Made by a program: the position numbers and the translations under genes | Origin: Deltaproteobacteria bacterium | GTDB lineage: Bacteria; Myxococcota_A; UBA9160; UBA4427 | Length of the DNA stretch: 64,000 nt | Direction of reading: 5' to 3' | Assembly: GCA_016713665.1 (NCBI GenBank) | Contig: JADJOR010000002.1 | Location: forward strand, 992,001 to 1,056,000 | Part shown: positions 57,998 to 64,000 of the stretch, one piece after another | Layout of the letters: each line of letters begins with the position of its first letter | Numbering within the stretch: the stretch's first letter is position 1 | Notes under the pieces: model-generated | What the model saw: only the letters and a program-made list of their open reading frames with translations | What the model was told of the DNA's origin: nothing | The model's database searches: none

Positions 57998-58483
57998 ATG
58001 TTTCCCCGACCGGAACGGCTGCCCGAGCCCGGTTCGACCGAATCCTTCTCCCTCGACGAGTCGCGCATGCGGATCCTGCTGGTCGCCGATCGACCGGCGG
58101 TCGCGGCGGGGATCCGCGCGGTGCTCGAGAAGTCTTCGCGCTGCCTCTTCGAGCTCGCCCACGAGCTCGAGCTCGCCCGGGCCGCCGCACGGCTCCGCGG
58201 CCCGATCTTCGATCTGCTGCTGATCGATCTCGGGCTCTCGGGCGTCCGTCGCGCTGCCGTCATCGACGTCGCGAGCGAGCTCTCGACCCGCCTCCCCGTG
58301 GTCGCGCTCTCGGGCACCGAAGCCTTCGCGATCTCCGAGGCGCGAAGCGCCCACGTCTTCCACGCCCGCCTCCACGAGGCGGATCTGCCTTCGCTCCTGC
58401 TGCGGACGCGCCGCCGCGCGCGCCGCCTCGGGGCCGTCGCCCTCGCCCCGGTCTTCTGCCGCCTCGATCATCCGGGCGCCTGA
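57998..58483 (+). CDS. Stand-alone receiver-domain protein
   Basis: The 161-residue product has about 24 leading residues, then a CheY-like receiver: MRILLVADRPAVAAGIRAVL, FDLLLIDLGLSG (phospho-acceptor Asp present), VVALSGTEA (Ser of strand 4) and VFHARLHEADLP, where the conserved Lys is Arg. The first acidic pair is reduced to one Asp (ADRP). There is no output domain; a basic Arg-rich helix ends it. It may be a weakly phosphorylated or constitutive switch. GGAG lies 6 bases before ATG 57998. It is divergent from the CCA-like gene and precedes the PEP-CTERM gene by 171 bp. Confidence 0.72.
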   Translation: MFPRPERLPEPGSTESFSLDESRMRILLVADRPAVAAGIRAVLEKSSRCLFELAHELELARAAARLRGPIFDLLLIDLGLSGVRRAAVIDVASELSTRLPVVALSGTEAFAISEARSAHVFHARLHEADLPSLLLRTRRRARRLGAVALAPVFCRLDHPGA

Positions 58484-58654
58484 ACGGCCTCGTCCGCGCG
58501 GCCGCGTCCCCCACGCCTCCCCTCCAGACCCGATTCGATCGAGCCTCCGGGCTTCTCCCGAGCGCGCGCCGCGATTCGCGTGGCGCCGCAGATTTCGCTC
58601 GAGTGCAGAACCGATGCAGCCGACAGGCAGGCCACACGCGGAGGAGATGCAGCG

Positions 58655-59452
58655 GTGAAAGCAGCAGGGATGACGGGACGCGGATGGGCTTCGGCGGCAG
58701 GCAATCGCAACGGGGGATGGATCGGATCTTTCGCGGTCGCGTCGGGCTTCGCCCTCGCCATCGCGGGGACGATCTTCCCGGCGACGGAGGGCCGAGCGGC
58801 CCAGGCGCATTTCGTCTCCGGCTGGGGCCTCGATCCGGCGGATCTCGGCTCGCTGCCGGTCGCCTCGATCGGCGCCTCGACGCCCTTCCTGACGGCGGGC
58901 GAGACGGGCTCGGCGGCGGGGCTCGACATCGAGCTCTCCGGCTCGACCTCGCTCTGCGTGATCGGCTCGAATGCCGACGTCTGCCGCGCGGCCAATCCGC
59001 CGCTCGCGGGGGCGTTCTCGGTGTTGGTCTCGTTCACGGTCCACGTGAACGATCCCTCGATCACGGGGCCCTTCACGCTGATGTTGACGAGCCTCGTCGG
59101 CGGCCAGGGTTATGCGCCGGCCGACGTCGCGATCGAGCTCGCACCGACGGTGCCCGCGAGTCTCGATCCGAGCGCCGTGCCGGGCTTCGTCTGGAGCGGC
59201 GGCTTCACACCCTTCGTCCGCGTGCGCGACCTCTCGTCCTCGCCCACGGTCTTCGACTACGTCGGCTGGACCGTCGAGGAGGGCTCGCGCGTGACCTTCC
59301 GTTATGCGCTGCCGTCGGGACTGAAGGGCGGCGCCTATCCGGCGTTCACGGCGAACGCGGTGCCGCTCGTGGTGCCGGAGCCGGGCGCGGCGCTCCTGCT
59401 GGGACTCGGGCTCGCGGGGCTCGCCGTGGGCGGACGGCGCACGGACGGCTGA
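58655..59452 (+). CDS. PEP-CTERM-anchored exported protein
   Basis: The 265-residue product has a signal peptide (about 20-50) and ends VVPEPGAALLLGLGLAGLAV followed by GGRRTDG, a classical PEP-CTERM tripartite sorting signal (PEP, hydrophobic helix, Arg cluster). PEP-CTERM proteins are processed by an exosortase at the inner membrane and linked to exopolysaccharide or biofilm. No exosortase is seen in this window. The mature region is beta-rich (LDIELSGSTSLCVIG, VLVSFTVHVN) with a Cys pair and no known family. GTG 58655 has GGAGGAG 9-15 bases upstream. Confidence 0.82.
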   Translation: MKAAGMTGRGWASAAGNRNGGWIGSFAVASGFALAIAGTIFPATEGRAAQAHFVSGWGLDPADLGSLPVASIGASTPFLTAGETGSAAGLDIELSGSTSLCVIGSNADVCRAANPPLAGAFSVLVSFTVHVNDPSITGPFTLMLTSLVGGQGYAPADVAIELAPTVPASLDPSAVPGFVWSGGFTPFVRVRDLSSSPTVFDYVGWTVEEGSRVTFRYALPSGLKGGAYPAFTANAVPLVVPEPGAALLLGLGLAGLAVGGRRTDG

Positions 59453-59506
59453 GCGGCCGGGCGACGAGTCGGGCTCTTCGGCGGGATCGGGAATCGATCA
59501 TCGGGG

Positions 59507-61231
59507 GTGGGTGTGCGGATTCGATGGAGCGTGGGGAAGTTCGGGGCGTCGGGGATCGCGGCGATGCTCGCATCGGCGATCGTCTGCGTCTCGGCCACGG
59601 CGGGCCGGGCGGCCACCGATCCGGTCGAAGCCGCGCTCGCCGCGGCGCGCGCCGAGGTCGAGGCCGGCCGCTGCGAGCAGGCGGAGGCGCTGCTCGCGCC
59701 GATCGCGGGGCTCGAGAATCGCGCGCGCCTGCTCGGCGGGCAGTGTCTGATCCGGGCCGGCCGCTATCCCGAGGCGCTCGCGAACCTCGATCGCGCCCGC
59801 GGCGCCCGCGATCTCTCCGGCAGCCAGGTCGGGGACGTCGAGCTCTACCGCGGCGTCGCGCTCTACCACCTCGAACGCTATGCGGAGGCGACGGCGGCGC
59901 TCGTCGCCGCCGAGGGGATCACCTCCGAGCCCGCCGAGCTCGCCCTCTACCGCGGTCTCATCGCCCTGCGCGGCGGCGACAACGAGCGGGCCGCCCCGGA
60001 TCTCGAGGCGGCGGCCCTGCTGTCGCCCGCGCTGACCGAGCCGGTCGCATCGTATTATGCGGGCCTCGCCTGGCAGGGCGCCGCGGATCGGAGCAAGGCG
60101 CGCGCGGCCTTCGAGCGCGTGATCGCCATCGACGGGGAGGACGGCGCCTGGGGCCGCCAGGCCCGGGAGCTGCTCGGCGCGACGGATCCCCATCCCTACT
60201 ACGTGCGCGGCAGCCTCGGCGTCGAGTACGACGACAACGTCATCCTGCGCGGCGGCGCGACCCAGTTCACCTCGCCCGATTCTCCGTCCGTGACCCGGGA
60301 CGGCGAGCGCGACTGGCGCGGCGTCTGGACGGTCGACGGCGGCATCCAGCTCGTCGATCAGGGCTCCCTCGGCGCCGGGATCACCGCCGGCTACTCCGGC
60401 AACGCCCACGCCGATCTCGCGGACTTCAACACCCACTATCCGCGCATCGGCGGCTACGTCGTGAATCGTCTCTCGCCCGAGACGACGATGCAGCTCCGCT
60501 ACGAGTTCGGGGCCGCCTGGGTCGACGAGAAGTCGTTCCTGCGGACCCAGCTCGCCGAAGCGGGCCTCTCCCATGCCTGGGAGAAGGCCGGCACGACCGT
60601 CGTCGTCGCGGACTTCCTCTGGAACGATCTGCGCTTCCCGACCCGCAACGTGCTCGACGGCCCCGGTGCCCCCGGCGGCGACTGCGACGATCCGGGCGTT
60701 CTCGGCAACGAGGTGGCGGCCCAGTGCGGTCCGCCCGGTCTCGACGAGGGCCGGGCGCGGGATCGCGACGGCGAAGGCGTCGGGGCCGCGATCGAGCAGC
60801 GTTATTCGGTGCCGCTCCCGACCGCGCTGGCGGGCGCGCTCGAGGCGCTGCGCGTGGCCGGCGGCTACCGCTACCGCTACTACGTCTCCCAGGGCCGCGA
60901 GTGGAAGCACATGAGCCACATCGCGAGCGCGGCGATCGAGCTCGAGCTTCCCCTCGACATCCGCCTCTCGACCCGGTTCAGCTACGAGTTCCGGGACTTC
61001 GCGAATCCGTCGACCTTTCCGGATCGGCAGGTCGTCGATCAGCAGTACACGCTCTCGGGCTCGGATCGTCGGGAGCACGAGGTCAACCTCACGGCGGAGC
61101 TCGAGAAGGACCTGACCCGGAACCTCTCGCTCAGCACGCGCTGGTCCTATCTCGACAACGAGAGCAATCGGCGGGTCTACGACTACACCCGGCACATCGT
61201 CGGGGCCTACGTGAACGTTCGCTTCGATTGA
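59507..61231 (+). CDS. TPR plus outer-membrane beta-barrel protein (paralogue)
   Basis: The 574-residue product has a signal peptide (about 10-36), TPR repeats (about 40-215; RYPEALANLDRARGA, GVALYHLERYAEATAALVA) and a C-terminal barrel starting VRGSLGVEYDDNVILRGG. The final strand VGAYVNVRFD is amphipathic. It shares its layout and the DDNV barrel-entry motif with the gene at 10020-11651. A loop with two Cys (GDCDDPGV, AAQCGPPG) may carry a disulfide. It sits beside the PEP-CTERM protein, consistent with an export or surface role. Starts at GTG 59507 or 59513 are equally possible. Confidence 0.78.
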   Translation: MGVRIRWSVGKFGASGIAAMLASAIVCVSATAGRAATDPVEAALAAARAEVEAGRCEQAEALLAPIAGLENRARLLGGQCLIRAGRYPEALANLDRARGARDLSGSQVGDVELYRGVALYHLERYAEATAALVAAEGITSEPAELALYRGLIALRGGDNERAAPDLEAAALLSPALTEPVASYYAGLAWQGAADRSKARAAFERVIAIDGEDGAWGRQARELLGATDPHPYYVRGSLGVEYDDNVILRGGATQFTSPDSPSVTRDGERDWRGVWTVDGGIQLVDQGSLGAGITAGYSGNAHADLADFNTHYPRIGGYVVNRLSPETTMQLRYEFGAAWVDEKSFLRTQLAEAGLSHAWEKAGTTVVVADFLWNDLRFPTRNVLDGPGAPGGDCDDPGVLGNEVAAQCGPPGLDEGRARDRDGEGVGAAIEQRYSVPLPTALAGALEALRVAGGYRYRYYVSQGREWKHMSHIASAAIELELPLDIRLSTRFSYEFRDFANPSTFPDRQVVDQQYTLSGSDRREHEVNLTAELEKDLTRNLSLSTRWSYLDNESNRRVYDYTRHIVGAYVNVRFD

Positions 61232-61241
61232 CGGGCGCCGG

Positions 61242-61256
61242 ACGTTCGACGAACGT
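61242..61256. promoter_or_regulatory. Perfect 15-bp dyad ACGTTCGACGAACGT
   Basis: Seven symmetric base pairs surround one central base, 10 bp after the beta-barrel stop and 37 bp before the next start. It could be an operator or a small hairpin. Further ACGTTCG copies lie at 61215 and 61253, so the site is embedded in a small repeat. Confidence 0.35.
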
Positions 61257-61273
61257 TCGGGACGCGCGGGATC

Positions 61274-61291
61274 GACGGAAGGGGAGACGGA
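61274..61291 (+). repeat. Direct repeat of GACGGA at ribosome site
   Basis: GACGGA occurs at 61274-61279 and 61286-61291 (12-bp period), flanking the GGGGAG ribosome site of the next small gene. Confidence 0.4.
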
Positions 61292-61293
61292 GA

Positions 61294-61665
61294 ATGACGA
61301 CGACGACGCGACGGATTCTGGCGATGACGGGGGCCTTCCTGCTCGGCATGATCGGCGGCTACTCGACGGCGCGCGCCGAAGAGCCGGTGGGCAGCGCTTT
61401 CGATCGCACGTTCTCGGTCGCGCCGACGGCGGAAGGCGAGGTCGGCGTCGCCGGCCGCGTCGTGACCCGGTTCGCCCCGCCGGTCGCAGCCCCGGTCGAT
61501 CCGACGTCGGCGACGATTCCGCTCTCGCTCTCCCGCAGCCCGCTGCTGCGCCCCTGCGATACGCCCGGCTCGGGCTGTCGCAATCCGCAGGCCGCGTCGA
61601 CCCCCGTCGGTGTCCCGCCGATCGGGCCGGGGACGCGCCCGCCGACGAATCCGCCGGCTCCGTGA
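61294..61665 (+). CDS. Small exported protein with Pro-rich tail
   Basis: The 123-residue product has a signal peptide (about 1-27: TTRRILAMTGAFLLGMIGG, cleavage near ARA). A beta-rich middle follows (FDRTFSVAPTAEGEVGVAG), then PCDTPGSGC with two cysteines and a tail rich in Pro and Gly (PPIGPGTRPPTNPPAP). No family is recognised. GGGGAG lies 8-13 bases upstream of ATG 61294. The stop overlaps the GTG start of the methyltransferase gene (GTGA). Confidence 0.65.
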   Translation: MTTTTRRILAMTGAFLLGMIGGYSTARAEEPVGSAFDRTFSVAPTAEGEVGVAGRVVTRFAPPVAAPVDPTSATIPLSLSRSPLLRPCDTPGSGCRNPQAASTPVGVPPIGPGTRPPTNPPAP

Positions 61666-62333
61666 GCGGGTCGGGCACGCCCTTCGCGGCCCACCCCTAC
61701 GGCGCCGTCGCCGCCGTCTACGACGAGCTCGCGGCGCTCTATTCCCTCGGTGCGATCGATCGTTCGAAGCGGGCCGGCGTCTCGGCGCTCGCGCCCGGCG
61801 AACGCGTGCTCTTCGTCGGCGCCGGCCGCGGGAGCGACGTGGTAGGGGCCGTGCGCCGCGGCTGTCGCGTCACCGCCGTCGACCTCGCCCCCGCGATGCT
61901 CGCGCGCCTGCGCGCCTCGCTCGACCGTGAAGGCCTCGCCGCGGAGACGATCCTCGGCGACGTCGCGGACCACCGCCCCGCCGAGCCCTACGACGCCCTC
62001 GTCGCCCACTACTTCCTGAATCTCTGGGACACGCCGCTCGCCGGCGCGATGCTCGCCCACCTGCGCTCGCTCGTGCGGCCCGGCGGGCGCCTCGTCGTCG
62101 CCGACTTCGCGCGGCCCTCGGGCGGAAGCGTCGCGAGCCTGCTCGCGAACGCCTACTACCGGCCGATCGACTGGCTCGCCTGGGCGCTCGGCTATTGCGC
62201 GCTCCATCCGATCCTCGACTACGGGGTGTTGCTGCCGGCGGCGGGCTTCCGGATCACGCGCGAGCAGCGCTTCGCCGTGCTCGGCATTCGGGATCCCGCC
62301 TACGTATCGATCGTCGCCCAGCGGATCGATTGA
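61662..62333 (+). CDS. Class I SAM-dependent methyltransferase
   Basis: The 223-residue protein has the SAM-binding fold: RVLFVGAGRGSDVVGAVRRG (motif I, with VGAGRGSD replacing the usual GxGxG), VTAVDLAPAMLARLRASL (acidic residue of strand 2), YDALVAHYFLNLWDTP, then LVRPGGRLVVADFARP. It resembles UbiE/Methyltransf_11-type enzymes. The substrate is unknown; the PDWxxW-like RPIDWLAWALGY and RITREQRFAVLG tail recall small-molecule methyltransferases. It overlaps the preceding exported-protein gene by 4 nt. Confidence 0.85.
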   Translation: MSGSGTPFAAHPYGAVAAVYDELAALYSLGAIDRSKRAGVSALAPGERVLFVGAGRGSDVVGAVRRGCRVTAVDLAPAMLARLRASLDREGLAAETILGDVADHRPAEPYDALVAHYFLNLWDTPLAGAMLAHLRSLVRPGGRLVVADFARPSGGSVASLLANAYYRPIDWLAWALGYCALHPILDYGVLLPAAGFRITREQRFAVLGIRDPAYVSIVAQRID

Positions 62334-62411
62334 AGCGGGGCGGCCGCGTCCCCGCGCCCCTGGGCGCGCGCGCTCGGTCTCGACCTGGGCCCGATCGGGG
62401 CTTCGCGCCGA

Positions 62412-63728
62412 TCAGGGCTGCGCGGCCTGCGGGGCCGGCTCGTTCGCTGCGGACGGCGACGCGGCGCTCGCGCCCGTCTCGAGGTCGGCGAGGGCGGCCT
62501 TGATGTCGCGGATCAGGTCGTCGTCGAGGGCCGAGCCGTCGGAGGGCGTCGAGAGCGCCTCGCGATAGTGGGCGCCGGCGGCGTTCCCGTCTCCGGCCAG
62601 CCGTTCGACCCGCGCGAGGCCCGCGGCGATCTGGCGCCGGGCGTGGAGGACGAGCTTCTCGTCGCTCGATAGACGCGCGTGGGCGGTCCGGGCCAGCTCG
62701 AGACCGCGCTCGAGCTCGCCCTTCTCGGCGAGGACCTGGGCGAGGGTCGTCTCGGCGACGCCGCGATTGGAGGGGTCGGCGCCGAGCTCCTCGAAGATCT
62801 TCAGCGCTGCGTGGGCGGTCGCCTCGGCCGTCGCGAGGTCGCGTTGCGCGAGCGCGATGCGCGCCTTGTAGACCTTGAGGGCGGCCGCCTGCATGCGATC
62901 GGCGGGTGCCAGGACCTGGGCGTCGAGCACGCATTGATCGATCGCCCTTCGCGCGAGGTCGAGCTCGCCGGCCCGCAGCGCGAGGCCCGAGACCTCGAAG
63001 GCGAGGCCGAGCCGCTCGCGGCTCGCGGTGTCGGACTGGGCGGTCTCGAGGGCGAGCGCGAGGAGCGGAAGCTGCGTGTCGTCCTTTCGACCGGCCTCGA
63101 CCGCCGCGGCGTGGCGGCGTTCGGCGGTCGTCCGGGCGAGGGAGACCAGAGCCGCGTCGCCCAGCCCGGGGGCCTGGCGCGCCTCTTCGAAGAGCTGGTC
63201 CGCGAGGGCGTCGGCGGCTTCGAGCTGTCCGAAGGCGGCGAGGTCCTGGGCGAGGCGGGCGCGCATGCCGAAGACGGTGCGCCGCTGGGTATGGGTCGGG
63301 CGGCGGTCGGCGAGCTGCAGGGCCGCCTGGGCCAGCAGCTCGCTCGCCTCGTCGAGCTTGCCGTCCTGGGCCTTCTCCCGGGCGAGCCGAGAGAGCTCGC
63401 GCCAGCTGCGCGCCGGCTCGTTCGCGGCGTCGTCGGCCTTGCGCTGCTCGAGTCGCGCGCGCGTCGGCGTCTCCCGGCGCGGCTTGCGCGTGGGGGCGGC
63501 GGCGTCGGGCGTTTGCGCGGCGTCCGGCGTCTGCGTCGCGTCGACGGAGGCCGAGGCGGCGGGATCCAGCGTGCTCGCGGGCCATCCCGAAGCCTGGCTC
63601 GGGTCGGGGGCCGCGGCCGCGCTCGGCTCGTCGTAGTTGAGCGAGACACAGCCGATGCTCGCCGCGATCAGGAGGATCAACGAGAGGGAGAGGGGCCAGC
63701 TGAGGGCGGATCGCCAGTCACGGATCAT
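62412..63728 (-). CDS. Lipoprotein with TPR-like helical repeats
   Basis: The 438-residue product has a lipoprotein signal (WPLSLSLILLIAASIGC, Cys at about 27), an Ala/Pro/Thr-rich linker containing a tandem QTPDAA motif (about 40-90), then a long all-helical domain of TPR-type hairpins (LDEASELLAQAALQLADRR, ELDLARRAIDQCVLDAQVL, ERGLELARTAHARLSSDE). It should sit in the periplasm or on the inner face of the outer membrane as a protein-interaction scaffold. ATG 63728 overlaps the TGA of the Rieske gene by 4 nt (ATGA), so the two are co-translated. Confidence 0.8.
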   Translation of the reverse strand: MIRDWRSALSWPLSLSLILLIAASIGCVSLNYDEPSAAAAPDPSQASGWPASTLDPAASASVDATQTPDAAQTPDAAAPTRKPRRETPTRARLEQRKADDAANEPARSWRELSRLAREKAQDGKLDEASELLAQAALQLADRRPTHTQRRTVFGMRARLAQDLAAFGQLEAADALADQLFEEARQAPGLGDAALVSLARTTAERRHAAAVEAGRKDDTQLPLLALALETAQSDTASRERLGLAFEVSGLALRAGELDLARRAIDQCVLDAQVLAPADRMQAAALKVYKARIALAQRDLATAEATAHAALKIFEELGADPSNRGVAETTLAQVLAEKGELERGLELARTAHARLSSDEKLVLHARRQIAAGLARVERLAGDGNAAGAHYREALSTPSDGSALDDDLIRDIKAALADLETGASAASPSAANEPAPQAAQP

Positions 63729-64000
63729 CGATTGAGGCTCACGTAGAGCTCGCCGTCGCGGAGCTCGATGGAATAGGTGGCGAGGGGCTTGCGGGCCGGA
63801 CCCGAGACGGGGCAGCCGTCCCGCAGGTCGAAGCGCGCGCCGTGGAGTGTGCACACGATCTGGGATCCCTCGATCGGCTCATCGGCGAGCGGCCACGCCG
63901 CATGAGAGCAGCGACTCGCGAGCGCGAAATAGCGCTCGCCGCTTCGGCAGACGAGGATCTCCCGCCCGCCGACTTCGACCACCCGCTTTTCCCCGGGCGA
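63725..64000 (-). CDS. Rieske [2Fe-2S] ferredoxin-like protein (5' end outside window)
   Basis: The frame is open to the window edge and reads SPGEKRVVEVGGREILVCRS, ASRCSHAAWPL, then CTLHGARFDLRDG. The CxH (RCSHA) and CxxH (CTLHGARF) pairs are the Rieske cluster ligands. This looks like a small stand-alone Rieske ferredoxin of the NirD/BphF type (about 100 residues), which passes electrons to an oxygenase or reductase. A GTG at 63982 could start translation, but upstream in-frame residues (PGEKRV) also fit the family, so the true start probably lies beyond the window. It is coupled to the downstream lipoprotein gene by a 4-nt overlap. Confidence 0.85.
   Translation of the reverse strand, partial: SPGEKRVVEVGGREILVCRSGERYFALASRCSHAAWPLADEPIEGSQIVCTLHGARFDLRDGCPVSGPARKPLATYSIELRDGELYVSLNR

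Overview
This is a gene-dense bacterial chromosome segment of very high G+C (about 70% by eye). It has many GTG and TTG starts, frequent 1-8 nt gene overlaps, no rRNA or tRNA that I can recognise, and no phage, plasmid or CRISPR genes. Outer-membrane beta-barrels, an autotransporter, lipoproteins, an ExbD subunit and PEP-CTERM-tailed exported proteins show a Gram-negative (diderm) cell. The load of acyl-CoA genes (three CaiB/BaiF CoA-transferase genes, acyl-CoA synthetase, enoyl-CoA hydratases, MaoC, SDRs, a TauD/TfdA dioxygenase, a DUF3604 protein) resembles uncultured lineages of the former Deltaproteobacteria and allies (Myxococcota, Binatota). That placement is inference; no marker gene here fixes it.

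Layout. 1-4261: SDR tail, EthD protein, DUF3604 protein, orphan ExbD and a TauD/TfdA dioxygenase broken by an in-frame amber codon. 4441-8601: a degenerate receiver/Fis-type regulator, dicarboxylate symporter, GST and CYTH protein. 8654-13888 (minus): an operon of a CHASE2-GAF-HD-GYP sensor, a TPR/beta-barrel protein and a FecR-domain protein. 14093-21567 (minus): an overlapping set of CoA transferase, amidohydrolase, two lipoproteins (one an alkaline-phosphatase-superfamily enzyme) and an enoyl-CoA hydratase. 21663-37151: an acyl-CoA activation and modification block interrupted by an outer-membrane protein, a methyltransferase and a 999-residue autotransporter. 37152-42283: a YkuK-family protein and pheST facing each other across 660 bp of non-coding DNA that holds two inverted copies of a roughly 157-bp element with terminal inverted repeats. 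42460-48231: a second CHASE2 protein (class III nucleotide cyclase), a DUF928-like protein and a 15-repeat VCBS/FG-GAP protein with a PEP-CTERM-like tail. 48167-53261: MFS transporter, N-terminally extended GAPDH, a frameshifted 3-hydroxyacyl-CoA dehydrogenase, a histidine phosphatase and a small exported protein. 53459-57766 (minus): SNF2 helicase, SWIM protein and a CCA-adding-enzyme-like protein that appears to lack its catalytic residues. 57998-64000: a lone receiver protein, a PEP-CTERM protein, a second TPR/beta-barrel protein, a small exported protein, a methyltransferase, a TPR-like lipoprotein and a Rieske protein running off the window.

Themes. Two second-messenger modules (CHASE2-HD-GYP, likely c-di-GMP breakdown; CHASE2-cyclase, likely cAMP synthesis) each sit with envelope proteins (FecR, TPR/beta-barrel, DUF928, VCBS/PEP-CTERM). 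They may couple envelope sensing to export or surface remodelling. Four genes are disrupted by single-base indels (five events counting the amber codon), and most indels lie in G or C runs, so either this assembly carries residual errors or the strain carries several young pseudogenes. At least six start regions contain short direct repeats of 9-14 bp beside the Shine-Dalgarno sequence.
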